This document shows, piece by piece, positions 1-11,643 of a stretch of 64,000 nucleotides of DNA. The notes under the pieces are model-generated. The model was not told the DNA's origin and searched no databases. It saw nothing but the letters and a program-made list of their open reading frames with translations. Made by a program: the position numbers and the translations under genes. This DNA comes from Zerene cesonia. Lineage: Eukaryota > Arthropoda > Insecta > Lepidoptera > Pieridae. The stretch spans positions 8,184,001-8,248,000 of the forward strand of contig NC_052104.1 in assembly GCF_012273895.1 (NCBI RefSeq), written 5' to 3'. Within the stretch, counting starts at the first letter, position 1. The number at the start of each line of letters is the position of its first letter.

Positions 1-592
1 TCGGGTATAGCTTTAAAAAAAATAATAGTTTAAATATTGCAAAAAAGAAATTACATCTAAGCGCCTCATTTAAGTAGAAACTAATATTTTTTTTTATGTC
101 TGCATTCTTTTATCATTAGGTCATAGGTCTACAGGTTTTGTTTTAATATTATTCATTTGATTTTTTTTTAGCAATTATACAAATAAATAATTTATCAGTG
201 GCGCATGCGCGCACCTAGTCACAGCATTTGATTTAAAAATACTTCGATAGGGTGCTATATTTGTGTTAATAGAATAATATAATACTGTGTTAAAAAAACA
301 TCCTCACAGTGAAAATTTACCCTGTGGTCTGTCCGATTTTACTGACAGTTGACAAATGACACAAGGGGACAATCTTGAATCTAATGAGAAACAAGAATTG
401 TAATTGTCAATTGGATTTAAATTTTAAGCGATTTTAGCCCGTCTGTGGCCTACCTTCGACCGTATTAAAATCAAATCTTTATTATTTATTTAAGTTTAAA
501 ACAACATTATTAATATTCTAAGTGCAATCTCAATTTCGGTTTTACCTAAATGGATTAGGAAGTCTTCTTTAAATCAAACAATAATACTTAAA
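1..592. other. 5' flank of the OVCA2-like gene
   Basis: No coding exon is visible. The stretch is AT-rich with homopolymer runs. A TGACA cluster at 343-361, about 230 bases before the start codon, is the only promoter-like signal I see. There is no clear TATA box near it. Confidence 0.5.
343..361 (+). promoter_or_regulatory. Heptad-spaced triple TGACA element upstream of OVCA2-like gene
   Basis: The sequence TGACAGTTGACAAATGACA holds three TGACA units starting at 343, 350 and 357, an exact 7-base period. A second element of identical layout lies at 11951-11969 beside EMC2. A promoter role is inferred from position only. An inverted relative, TTGTCAA, lies near 404. Confidence 0.4.
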
Positions 593-1781
593 ATGTCTGA
601 AGAAAATTCAAATTCTAACCAATCTCCACCAATAAATAATAAAGAAGAGAGGAGAAAATTAAAAATCCTCGCTTTTCATGGATACAGACAAAATGGCACT
701 GTTTTTAGAGCAAAAATTGGATCGTTTCGTAAAGTTGTATCAAAATATGCTCAATTGGTTTTCATTTCGGCGCCTCATAAAGTTTTAGTTGAAGATGGAG
801 GTAGTGATGAAGGTAATTGAATTAAACTTATTATATAATTTCCGAATATGATGATTCTCTGAGTTGAAAATAAATGAATTAATTTATGAATTGTATCAAA
901 TATTATGACTACATTAAGTTATCAAAAAAGCATTAAAGGCATGACATAGGGTAAGAATGTGAACATTGTTTTATTTATAGATGCGCGATCATGGTGGTTT
1001 AACGCTGAAGATAATACATACAGTGGTAAATGCTTGGGCGGACCAGCTATTGGTTTTGAGGATACATTAGAGTTAATAGAAGATGTGGTCAAGGAGTATG
1101 GACCATTTGATGGGTTTATGGGGTTTTCACAAGGCGCCTGCCTTGTTGGATTGTTAGCTGCTATGCAACAAAAAGGATGTAAGTTGTCTATCATCTTTGA
1201 ATCCATATTTTTTTCCATTAATCAATTGACATTTTGTGTTTTATAGGATTTTCAAAAAATAATTATTTCACATTTCATACATAATGTTAACTTGTTAGGG
1301 CATAGATTTATAAAAAATACTGAACCTTTTTTTATTTGTGGTCAAATAATATAGTAAATCTTTAAACATATTTTGTTGCATTTCAGATTTGCCATACAAA
1401 TTTAACTTTGCAATATTTGCATCAGGATTCCGGTCTGGTAGTTTAGTTCACAAGGGTTTCTATGATGAGGACATAAATTTACCATCTTTACATGTTTATG
1501 GTGAAAGTGATTCAATTATTCCTAAAGGTGTGTAATAATATCTAATTTAATAATAAATAATATCGATAAAGAATAGCAAATATTTTATCCTATATTTTTT
1601 ATGTTTTTTTACAGAAATGAGTGAGTCCCTCATAAATCTATTTGTTAAGCCAATAATTGCTGAACATTCGGGGGGGCACTATGTGGCATGCTCTGGCTCT
1701 ATAAAGGATGCTTATTTAGATTTTTTACATGATAGGTACCAAGATATAGTAGAAAAGCAAGAACAGGAAAAGAAGCCATAG
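593..1781 (+). CDS. OVCA2: OVCA2-like serine hydrolase (FSH1 family)
   Basis: Alpha/beta-hydrolase of the FSH1/OVCA2 family; human OVCA2 is an esterase preferring long-chain alkyl esters, and the insect substrate is unknown. Exons 593-812, 981-1178, 1387-1527 and 1615-1781 join in frame (phases 1,1,1) to 241 residues, close to the family norm. The N-terminus has the family signature LAFHGYRQNG near residue 26. The catalytic triad is visible: Ser123 in GFSQGA, Asp181 in YGESDS and His208 in HSGGHY. All borders are GT...AG. The start ATG is the first in frame and follows AAA. TRMT11 follows on the same strand about 530 bases later. No polyadenylation signal precedes the retroposon at 1814; the nearest AATAAA (1899-1904) lies inside it. 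Family assignment is firm; substrate is not inferable. Confidence 0.93.
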
Positions 1782-1813
1782 AATATTAGTATAGATTGTA
1801 AATATGAGCAAGT

Positions 1814-1979
1814 ATTTAGAAATTAAAAACTTTTCAACGGATTTTAAACGCGATTTATTCATTTATATATTAATAGTTAAATGGTTAATAATATAATGAA
1901 TAAATCGCGTTTAAAATCCGTTGAAAAGTTTTTAATTTCTAAATGTATAATACTCGCGTGAAACCAAACACAAGAAAAT
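1814..1979 (+). mobile_element. Retroposon with 50-bp perfect inverted arms and target duplication
   Basis: Arms 1814-1863 and 1895-1944 are exact reverse complements over 50 bases, separated by a 31-base loop. The unit is flanked by the direct repeat AATATGAGCAAGT (1801-1813 and 1980-1992). The right part, ending ACACAAGAAAATA, matches the element at 47962-48123. The flanking duplication and shared 3' end indicate target-primed insertion with an inverted duplicate at the 5' side. Confidence 0.75.
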
Positions 1980-2059
1980 AATATGAGCAAGTGTTTGGAA
2001 TAAAGTGTGTCTGACATTAATATTAATATTGTTTTATTTGCCAATGACTAAGCAGGCGG

Positions 2060-2097
2060 TTCGTGTGAAATAAATTAAATATTTAATTCACACGAAT
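2060..2097. repeat. Short inverted repeat between OVCA2-like gene and TRMT11
   Basis: TTCGTGTGAA (2060-2069) pairs with TTCACACGAA (2088-2097) around an AT-rich loop that continues the pairing in part. It could fold in RNA or be the remnant of a small element. Confidence 0.5.
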
Positions 2098-2144
2098 TTT
2101 TATTACGTACGCTGAAACGTGGTTTTTTACTCCTCGACATATTT

Positions 2145-2185
2145 TGACAGAGAGAGAGTGGTTTCAGGTCTGTCAAAAAATGACA
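2145..2185 (+). promoter_or_regulatory. TGACA/TGTCA cluster upstream of TRMT11
   Basis: TGACA at 2145, TGTCA at 2171 and TGACA at 2181 lie 125-165 bases before the TRMT11 start codon. Spacing is irregular, unlike the heptad element of the first gene. No TATA box is seen at a suitable distance. A promoter role is an inference. Confidence 0.3.
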
Positions 2186-2308
2186 AGTAAACAATTCGTG
2201 AGGTTATGTGGCATGAACCTATTTTAGTAAAGTGTAAAATAAAATGAGATTAATTTCCGTTATTTGCAAGATACTATAAAAATAGGAACTGAAACATATT
2301 AAATAACA

Positions 2309-5300
2309 ATGGCTCGGCGATATTTGATGTGGTTTGCTCACGAACATTTAGATTTTCGTCATTCTGTTAGTAATCTCAATTACGTTCGAATTTTTCTTTC
2401 ATATGAAGCGAAGCACTTAATAAAACTGTATCTATAATTACAGGAAATGTACAGTATTCTGTCCTTATTGAATTTAAAAATAAAGTTCATTGAAAAACCT
2501 TCGATAGATAAACCTTATTGGATTGTAGAGCTACCATCGGAGTCTTGTGTAAAAAAAATTGCGTCAAGGTCAGTTTTGTTAAAGAATTGCATAGAATTAT
2601 GGTCAAGAGCTAAAAGTGAAACGAGCCTACACGAAAACCTTAAAAGTGCTGTGAAGAATATATCAGGAGAATGGATAGTACCATCAACAAATGATGATGC
2701 CAGTGACATACATATTTGTCCCAGTGAACTTATAGAAGCTTGTAGTCGGAAAGATAAATCTTTCAAGATAGATGTGGAAACATTTTGTAAGCATTTTACT
2801 ATGAAAGAAAAAGTTGATAAGATAGAGGTAATTTTTATACCGACATTTAATAATAATGATTTTCAATAATCAATATTCAGACATATAGGCATATCTTAAA
2901 TGTAATAGATACTAAAATTCAGTGTGAATAATAATTCATAATATTTTTAGCATTTCAGTTATTTACCACTAGAGGGGCCAGTGAAACTTAAAAATCCTGA
3001 CATCACACTTTCATATATTGAGTTCTATGGAGTTGACCCAAATAATGTTCCAGAACAACCATGTGACTTATTTTTTGGCCGATGGGTAAGGAACCATTAT
3101 TTGTATAAATATTGAATATTCAATCCCAACACAGTAAGAATTGGATTTGATTAAATTTGTTCTGGATGACTTATAATAACTTATAACATTAATTATAAAG
3201 ATTCAATAATATATGACAAACTATCAGTAGTTANNNNNNNNNNNNNNNNNNNNNNNNNNNNNNNNNNNNNNNNNNNNNNNNNNNNNNNNNNNNNNNNNNN
3301 NNNNNNNNNNNNNNNNNNNNNNNNNNNNNNNNNNNNNNNNNNNNNNNNNNNNNNNNNNNNNNNNNNNNNNNNNNNNNNNNNNNNNNNNNNNNNNNNNNNN
3401 NNNNNNNNNNNNNNNNNNNNNNNNNNNNNNNNNNNNNNNNNNNNNNNNNNNNNNNNNNNNNNNNNNNNNNNNNNNNNNNNNNNNNNNNNNNNNNNNNNNN
3501 NNNNNNNNNNNNNNNNNNNNNNNNNNNNNNNNNNNNNNNNNNNNNNNNNNNNNNNNNNNNNNNNNNNNNNNNNNNNNNNNNNNNNNNNNNNNNNNNNNNN
3601 NNNNNNNNNNNNNNNNNNNNNNNNNNNNNNNNNNNNNNNNNNNNNNNNNNNNNNNNNNNNNNNNNNNNNNNNNNNNNNNNNNNNNNNNNNNNNNNNNNNN
3701 NNNNNNNNNNNNNNNNNNNNNNNNNNNNNNNNNNNNNNNNNNNNNNNNNNNNNNNNNNNNNNNNNNNNNNNNNNNNNNNNNNNNNNNNNNNNNNNNNNNN
3801 NNNNNNNNNNNNNNNNNNNNNNNNNNNNNNNNNNNNNNNNNNNNNNNNNNNNNNNNNNNNNNNNNNNNNNNNNNNNNNNNNNNNNNNNNNNNNNNNNNNN
3901 NNNNNNNNNNNNNNNNNNNNNNNNNNNNNNNNNNNNNNNNNNNNNNNNNNNNNNNNNNNNNNNNNNNNNNNNNNNNNNNNNNNNNNNNNNNNNNNNNNNN
4001 NNNNNNNNNNNNNNNNNNNNNNNNNNNNNNNNNNNNNNNNNNNNNNNNNNNNNNNNNNNNNNNNNNNNNNNNNNNNNNNNNNNNNNNNNNNNNNNNNNNN
4101 NNNNNNNNNNNNNNNNNNNNNNNNNNNNNNNNNNNNNNNNNNNNNNNNNNNNNNNNNNNNNNNNNNNNNNNNNNNNNNNNNNNNNNNNNNNNNNNNNNNN
4201 NNNNNNNNNNNNNNNNNNNNNNNNNNNNNNNNNATCTATTTTTCATACCACTAAACGATAAGAGTAAGGCAGAACAGCGTTTGCCGGGTGCAGCTAGTGA
4301 AATATAAAAATCTAGCTTGAAATTTTTCTCTTAAAAACCCTTCTAATAATATTGACATTGCAACATTAACTATGCAGTAATCAATGTAACTCCACAAAAA
4401 TTTCAAGTAATTTTTTTTTCTAGCATATGTTTTAAAATATAATATATTTGTATAATTTCTAGGTAGCAGATGGTCAAAGAGATCTCATACAAGTGCACTC
4501 ATTGAAGAAGAGACAGTTCATTGGAAATACTAGTATGGATGCTCAGCTATCAATCATCATGGCAAACCAGGCCCAAGTGGCTCTGGGTGATGTTGTGTTG
4601 GACCCATTTGTTGGCTCTGGTTCTTTATTAGTTGCCGCTGCACACTTTGGAGGTGTTTTTTTTATACAAACTTTAATGTCATACTTTAAACAAATAGTTT
4701 AATTTAATGACATACTTTAAACAATATCAGAATTGTACTGAAAAACTGAAAAACTGAAATCTGAAGCAAAACTCTGTCTACTCAGAGATTAGGAAGAGCT
4801 TTCTGTGTACTAGACTTTGAAATAACTGCCATAAAAAAGGTGTTGATTTCAATGAATGTTTTATACAACGCAGCTTGGACCTTTTTTGACATCCCTTTAA
4901 TAGCAATTGTGAGCCAAGCCGATTATAGTGTATCATTAACATTATTAAAAAAATTTTTCAAAACCAATTAGTGATACTTTTTAAAAATAGAAAAAAAACT
5001 TACTTTTAGTTACACTTTTTATTGACTTGATAGAAAGAACTTTGAAAAGTTCTCTATTATTTGATTTTTGTTTAAATGAATTGCAATTATTTGTGTCGTG
5101 TCGCAAGCATAATAAATCTATATTATTAAATATTAGAAACTCTATCACATACATATAAATAAATGAATTTATAATATCTATGAAAAATATACTCTTTCCA
5201 GGTTATGTATGGGGCTCAGATATTGACTTCATGATGTTACATGCCAGAACAAGACCGACTAGAGTTGGACAAAAGGTAACAATGTATGTATTATGTTGGG

Positions 5301-7049
5301 TTTTTGGTGAAAAGAAGTGGCTAGTGTTGAATATTTGTCCTTAAAAATGAAAATACTAGGAATTCTATTTGTTAGTTTTTTTTTATTTACGACATGGTGC
5401 GGTGTGGCATTTAACCGCGATCTTAAGTTATAAATATGGTTGATGCAAAAACTGTTGCTTGTGAAAAAAAAAAATAAAACAACTAAACCTGTATAAAACG
5501 CTTTTCGAGCAATCGATCAATATAGCCTCATAATCATAAAAGAAGTTGTAATGAGGCATGGAGGCCCTGAATAAGACCATACAGACAGATTTTTTTATTT
5601 GTGATTTTAAATGTTAAATAAAATACATACTTATAATTTAATATAATGTTTAGGTGCGCCACAAAGAAGAAAGTATAAAAGGGAACATGAATCAATATGG
5701 TATTCAATCGCGATACTTAGATGTTGTAGTCAGCGACTTTTCTTTACCTATGTGGAGAGATGACCTAAAATTCGATGCTATACTAACTGATCGTGAGTAT
5801 TCATTTCACTTCACCATAATTTTTTACTGCGATTTAGATGACCGAGTATATTCTTATCTACAGAAGGCCTGTGTTCCTGAAGCAGCAACATATGAGCTGA
5901 TGATGATGATAATTGTTGTTATCTTAGGTTTTCAATTTTCATACCATATTAAACATAATTTTGGTTTAAACAGCTCCATATGGTGTCCGAGAGCCCACAG
6001 AAAAAATCGGAATAGAAAGAGACAACTATTCGTTGTTAGAAGAGCATTTAGATAATCACATACCTTCCAAGGTCGAATATGGCTTACCCCACATATACAG
6101 TGATTTGTTGAATTTCGCTGCGAAACATTTGAGGATTGGCCGGCGGCTGGTATGTTGGTATCCTTTAGTAAGGTAAATCTGTTGTTTTATTTCAATCGTC
6201 ATACTTTTCAAAACTTTTTTCAATTAAGTTTATGTAATTTTTGTTTTTAATCTGTAATATTGCTTGCACTGTGCACATTCCCTAACTTTATATATAAACC
6301 AATTCTTTTAACTAATTCAGAAGGAGAGTAAAACCATTTTTTCATTATTTAAGCTGATGCGTCTTTTAACTATTTGAAATAATAGTAATGCCTATGAATA
6401 TTCCTGAATGGCAGTGCAATCTATTTTCAAAAAAAGAACAAAAATAATGTATTCAGATTATTAAACAAATTATTTTTTTCATACAGAAAGTGTTAACTAA
6501 CACTTTTCATCCTCATTTCTACAACTACCTTCATAATTCAATAATTTCTAACGTCTCATTATTTTACTCATGTCTTATCCTGTTGTTTATCTCAGAGACG
6601 AGTATCGCGAAGATCATTTACCCTCGCATCCATGTCTAGAACTGGTCGGTAACTCGCAGCAGGTGTTGTCCAAACTGACAGCGAGGAGATTGCTCACCTA
6701 TCAGAAGATCAGTGACGAAATACCTAACATGCCGCACGATCCTAACGCTGGAGCGCATAATTTCAGGTGATTATAGTTCATTATTATGGTGTGTTTCTTT
6801 AATTCTAGGATGTATTTCTGTATTATATATGGTATTTTATTCAAAATGGTATATGGATATGTCCCCCGTAAAAAAACCGTTACATTATTATGACGAACGA
6901 AACAGTAGAAAATTATTGTTAATTTCAGAGATAAATACTTCGCTGTCGGCGAAATATCAAGGCGGGAGAAGAAAGAGAGACGTGCGGAAGAAATAGCCAA
7001 CAGCGCTCTCTATATCAAAGCAAAACAAGAGAAGAGTTCAAATAATTAA
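2309..7049 (+). CDS. TRMT11: tRNA (guanine-10-N2)-methyltransferase catalytic subunit
   Basis: SAM-dependent enzyme that, with TRMT112, makes m2G at position 10 of cytosolic tRNAs. Nine exons join in frame: 2309-2365, 2444-2827, 2951-3085, 4463-4652, 5202-5275, 5654-5792, 5974-6172, 6596-6766 and 6929-7049, giving 489 residues (human about 463). The N-terminus MARRYLMWFAHEHLDFR is the typical start. The SAM-binding motif DPFVGSGS is at 239-246. The catalytic DPPYG motif (326-330) is split by intron 6, the C of the first Pro codon ending exon 6. HPCLELV and RRLLTYQK near the C-terminus are also typical. The AATAAA at 7060-7065 fits the 3' end. The 1000-N gap at 3234-4233 lies wholly in intron 3 and costs no coding sequence. 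Confidence 0.96.
3234..4233. other. Assembly gap (1000 N) in TRMT11 intron 3
   Basis: Exactly 1000 N, so the length is a placeholder. Flanking exons 3 and 4 join in frame without it. Confidence 0.99.
4254..4302 (+). mobile_element. 3' end of a degenerate lepidopteran retroposon
   Basis: The string ending GCCGGGTGCAGCTAGTG just after the gap is the terminal motif seen in many copies in this window. The rest of the element is presumably in the gap. Confidence 0.5.
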
Positions 7050-7096
7050 AATATTTCTTAATAAAATTGGCATTTTCTTTACATTTTTATATACCT

Positions 7097-7293
7097 ACTA
7101 GCTGCGCCCCGCGGTTTCACCCGCGTAAGTTCCTATTCCGTAGAAATATCGGCATAAAAAGTTGCCTATATGTTATTCTAGTTGTTCAGCCGTCTACGTA
7201 ACAAATTTCATTACAATCGGTCAGTAGTCTTTGCGTGAATGAGCAACAAACACACACACACATCCTTACAAACTTTCGCATTTATAATATTAT
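7097..7293 (+). mobile_element. Lepidopteran short interspersed element (ACTAGCTGCGCCCCGCGG type)
   Basis: Begins ACTAGCTGCGCCCCGCGG, continues with 'AAAAAGTTGCC' and 'AACAAATTTCATTACAATCGG', and runs through 'GCAACAAACACACACAC' to 'TTCGCATTTATAATATTA', where the gap interrupts it. The same order of blocks is seen in a diverged copy at 55818-56006. It is one of the commonest repeat types in moth and butterfly genomes; class assignment (SINE, LINE tail or Helitron-like) is not settled here. Confidence 0.75.
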
Positions 7294-8293
7294 NNNNNNN
7301 NNNNNNNNNNNNNNNNNNNNNNNNNNNNNNNNNNNNNNNNNNNNNNNNNNNNNNNNNNNNNNNNNNNNNNNNNNNNNNNNNNNNNNNNNNNNNNNNNNNN
7401 NNNNNNNNNNNNNNNNNNNNNNNNNNNNNNNNNNNNNNNNNNNNNNNNNNNNNNNNNNNNNNNNNNNNNNNNNNNNNNNNNNNNNNNNNNNNNNNNNNNN
7501 NNNNNNNNNNNNNNNNNNNNNNNNNNNNNNNNNNNNNNNNNNNNNNNNNNNNNNNNNNNNNNNNNNNNNNNNNNNNNNNNNNNNNNNNNNNNNNNNNNNN
7601 NNNNNNNNNNNNNNNNNNNNNNNNNNNNNNNNNNNNNNNNNNNNNNNNNNNNNNNNNNNNNNNNNNNNNNNNNNNNNNNNNNNNNNNNNNNNNNNNNNNN
7701 NNNNNNNNNNNNNNNNNNNNNNNNNNNNNNNNNNNNNNNNNNNNNNNNNNNNNNNNNNNNNNNNNNNNNNNNNNNNNNNNNNNNNNNNNNNNNNNNNNNN
7801 NNNNNNNNNNNNNNNNNNNNNNNNNNNNNNNNNNNNNNNNNNNNNNNNNNNNNNNNNNNNNNNNNNNNNNNNNNNNNNNNNNNNNNNNNNNNNNNNNNNN
7901 NNNNNNNNNNNNNNNNNNNNNNNNNNNNNNNNNNNNNNNNNNNNNNNNNNNNNNNNNNNNNNNNNNNNNNNNNNNNNNNNNNNNNNNNNNNNNNNNNNNN
8001 NNNNNNNNNNNNNNNNNNNNNNNNNNNNNNNNNNNNNNNNNNNNNNNNNNNNNNNNNNNNNNNNNNNNNNNNNNNNNNNNNNNNNNNNNNNNNNNNNNNN
8101 NNNNNNNNNNNNNNNNNNNNNNNNNNNNNNNNNNNNNNNNNNNNNNNNNNNNNNNNNNNNNNNNNNNNNNNNNNNNNNNNNNNNNNNNNNNNNNNNNNNN
8201 NNNNNNNNNNNNNNNNNNNNNNNNNNNNNNNNNNNNNNNNNNNNNNNNNNNNNNNNNNNNNNNNNNNNNNNNNNNNNNNNNNNNNNNNNNNNN
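7294..8293. other. Assembly gap (1000 N) between TRMT11 and EMC2
   Basis: Exactly 1000 N; it begins inside a repeat, which probably broke the assembly. Confidence 0.99.
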
Positions 8294-8420
8294 AGATTCG
8301 AAATTCAAATGTAATATTTTTTTATAATTAAGTGTAACAGTATTTATGGCCAGACTAAGTATATACTAGTAGGAGTAGGATTTACACCAAAAAATAGGTA
8401 ATTATATTTAATATAACATA

Positions 8421-8460
8421 CCAACTCAATGTTGTGAGTCCGACTCGCACCTGATTGATT
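8421..8460 (+). repeat. Fragment of a dispersed repeat (GTGAGTCCGACTCGCAC motif)
   Basis: The GAGTCCGACTCGCACCTG core recurs with small changes near 42264-42292 (GCGAGTCCTACTCGCACTTG). It is a short remnant; the parent element is not identified. Confidence 0.4.
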
Positions 8461-8665
8461 TTCAAAACTTGGATGTACACAACTTGGCTGGACAATATGT
8501 TATTTTAAGATCATCAATTATAGAAGACGAGTATATTTTTAGGGAGTATGTTCGTATGTTTTTCTTTATTAAATAAAAATTGCAGCCCCAAATCCCTGTA
8601 TTACGTGACAAACGGCGCAGGAAGAAATCAGTATTTAAATTAAAACAAGCACATTGGTAACATAA

Positions 8666-8671
8666 TTTATT
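8666..8671 (-). terminator. Candidate polyadenylation signal of EMC2
   Basis: TTTATT on the plus strand is AATAAA on the coding strand, about 370 bases after the EMC2 stop codon. It is the first perfect hexamer I found downstream. Confidence 0.4.
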
Positions 8672-9040
8672 TAGGAAATGCTAGCGATAATAATTCTATA
8701 ACATACATTTAAATTATAAATCGAACTTAAAACACAGACATTCCTTAATTTGCTACCTACATTGCCTTTATATAAATTATACTAAATCCTATTAAATATA
8801 TACATACCACACATTCACCCATATGAACACAATATAAATTCATAATAATTAGTATAATATAGTGTATAAATAAAATCTGTATGTTATATACTTTTTCATT
8901 TGTGGCACCGCTTCAAAACATTCCACATTTGAAATATTACCGCCATAAAATTAAATATACTAGATTAACACAATGTTGCCAACAACTTCAATGAAACTGT
9001 TGGTAAAAACTATTTGTTTGCACTTATTATTTTTTTATCA

Positions 9041-11643
9041 CTAATCACTTATGGAAATAGCTAACATCATGTTAGTCAAAGCATTGGCATTAGCTCCTTG
9101 GGCCTCTTTCTGCTTCTTTGAAACTTCAGATTGTGCCCATTGGCAAAGTTTCCATACTTCCTTGCGTTTTGCGCTGCCTGAAGACTTATAGTGACCTAGT
9201 AGGTTATTTGTCACCTGCAAAATATTTTCATTAAGCTTCTAAAAGTAAAATTTAATTGTTTAGAGAGTCGTGGCATCTATTAATTAGCATTGGAGTTTAA
9301 TGTTTGTATTTTTTATAAACTATAATGAAGCTAAAATGTGGGTATACGAAGAAAGTAGGATAGGCTTTCAACCAGATGGTGTAAATGTACAATTATTGTC
9401 AAGTTAAATTACTTTCTAGGATTTCGAACTTACCAGAACCAAACCCAACAGTGCTCTCACATTGTTAGGGTTCAACTTTATAGCTTGGCAGTAGTATGAT
9501 TTTGCCAATTCCATGTTTTCTACACCACCCTGAAACATTAATTTTAAATTAATTGATGTATGCATCTAAAACTAGTTAGTAATTGATATTATGTAAATTC
9601 CGTTAAATGTACTAAATTAAATTATAGTATTGTTTGAGTAATAATGTCAAAGAGTAGATAAATGCAGGATATAAAATATTACCATAGTGTATCGTATATC
9701 AGCTAGACGCTGGTGGAACAAATGGTTATGGGGCTGATGCAGGATTAGCTCCTCTACGCAGAACGCGGCGCGGGAGTATTCGCCCATTTGAAGATATAGC
9801 TCGCTTAATTCCTGCCATGCCTCCATGTCTGACATAAACCTGTTAATGTTTTTAATACTTGATAAAATGTAAGGAGAAATTTATCTATACATCTGTATAC
9901 ATAACTCTTCAAAGCTAAATTAGAGAGCTAAAACATGTTGGTTCCGGTGCTTAGGAATAACAGGTACATAAAATGTAATAACTTCTTTGGGAGAGGCCTA
10001 TGTCCAATAGTAGACGTTCTAAAAGGCTGAAACGACGACGACGCTCCAACATAATTAATATACTTTATATAATAATTATACTTTGTTTGGTTTTTAAAAG
10101 CATTAAACGCAATTTTTTATTTTTGAAAAGAGTTCTATTCTTAAGAGGGGATCATGGGTAGTTGAGGTGGTCGCCGTCGCCCCGTATAGCAAAATACGCA
10201 GGTTCAAATTTCTTTATATTCTTAACAAACATCACAGTTTGTTTACTTAGATTAAAATAGAGATTTAGATTAAATAAAAATAATATACTTCTTCAAATAG
10301 TCCACCAATTCCTTAATAGCCTCTGTCATTTGGCCTTGTGCTTTCATAATAGCTACACGACGTTTCCGTGCTGGGGCATTCGTTTCATCTGTTTTTATAA
10401 TTTGATCCAGAACTTGTAAAGCCTTGTCATATCTGAAAGATATACAAACATTTTTAAAAATGTTTACAAAAGTGTAATAGCCTTTGGGATTTTGGAGTAA
10501 ATTACAGAATCATTGGTCAAGGTCAAGGTTGATTGATTAAAAAAAAAACCTGGCCTCGAATCAATTTGCATTAAAAAAAAAGTTGGTATAGGTAAGAAAA
10601 GCTTTTACACAGTTAATAATTATGCATAAGTTAAAAAACAATGTAGAATATTCTAATTATGTGGTAGTTAAGCACCCTTTGGCACTCTGACTGACTTCCA
10701 CATCCAATCAGGCAGCGCATTCACTGCCTATGTGAATATCCATGTGTGGTGATGATTGCTTACCATTAGATAAACCACCACCACTATGATATAAAAAAAA
10801 ATTAAGTGAATATGGTTATGATATTCAAACTTACTGTTCTTGAGCCTCCAACCACATTGCCTTGTATCTCAACACCCTTAAGCTACCAGGAAATGCAGCA
10901 TCCAGCGCTTCAATCCAAATAAGTGCTATGGCCGAACAATTACAGTCTAGTGCAGCTATTATTAGCTGCTCCATGATCAAATACTCTGAAATACACAAAT
11001 TCCTAGTTGTATCAAAAAAAAAAAATATAAGTTTTTAGTCTTCATCCAGTTCTTTATTATACAACACTATATTTAAAAGCATTTCATTTCTGCATTGTTT
11101 TTTTTTCAATGCACTACTTTTTTATTTATATAAATATATTAGTTCCTAATTTGAATACATACTAACCTCATATGGAAACTTAATTGCTACAAGATTTTAA
11201 TCCAAATTGAAATAAATAACCTTATTCCATTTTCAATTTGTTTTAGAAAAGGGAATTCACCAAGATTTCAATTAAATTTTGAAAATTGATGAAAATTTAT
11301 TATCTTATGGTAATTGGCCATTTTCTTACAATACGCTTTTATGTAACTTTATTTATTTCATTCCTTACTCTGTTATAGTGTAATGTACTGTACTATATTT
11401 TAGATAAATTAAATACTGAACTTACTTTCATTAGATTTGGTGTCTAAGCCTTTATTAGCTTTTTCCCACAGTAACATTATTTCAGTACTCTTTCTTTCAT
11501 TGTTATCCCTCCACTTACGAAGTAGATCATTTATTTCTGTAAAAGACAAAAGATAGATAATTTTCATGTATATTCTCCTATACTACATATAAATAAAAAT
11601 TACACTTACCATTTAGACTCATATCTTCATAATTATCTGCCAT
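9041..11643 (-). CDS. EMC2: ER membrane protein complex subunit 2
   Basis: Cytosolic TPR subunit of the EMC, which inserts and helps fold membrane proteins at the endoplasmic reticulum. Seven exons on the minus strand (11643-11610, 11536-11426, 10985-10835, 10432-10289, 9839-9683, 9529-9434, 9214-9041) join in frame to 288 residues (human 297). Recognisable are the alpha-helical TPR stretch 'EAWQELSELYLQMGEYSRAA' and the following HQPHNHLFHQRLADIRYT in exon 5, and a polar C-terminal tail ending ISISD. No signal peptide or membrane segment, as expected. The start ATG follows a 34-base first coding exon. The gene is divergent from the zinc-finger gene, with 1.5 kb between start codons. Introns hold fragments of two retroposons and a tRNA-like remnant. 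Confidence 0.95.
9981..10043 (+). mobile_element. Non-LTR retrotransposon 3' tail in EMC2 intron
   Basis: 'GGGAGAGGCCTATGTCCAAT' followed by GGCTGAAACGACGACGACG is the 3' end of the LINE family whose coding end is at 36205-36479 ('GGGGGAGGCCTATGTCCAGC'). It lies antisense to EMC2, with a short ACG microsatellite as tail. Confidence 0.65.
10148..10212 (+). repeat. Decayed tRNA-like SINE head
   Basis: GGTTCAAATTT at 10201-10211 resembles an RNA polymerase III B box, and the upstream stretch is GC-rich against the background. The acceptor and anticodon stems do not close, so it is not a working tRNA. Confidence 0.35.
10655..10802 (+). repeat. Dispersed repeat fragment in EMC2 intron
   Basis: Contains 'GTGGTGATGATTGCTTACCA' and ends in an A-run after CACCACCACTATGATAT. 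Layout (body then A-run) suggests a small retroposon. No flanking duplication was found. Confidence 0.4.
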
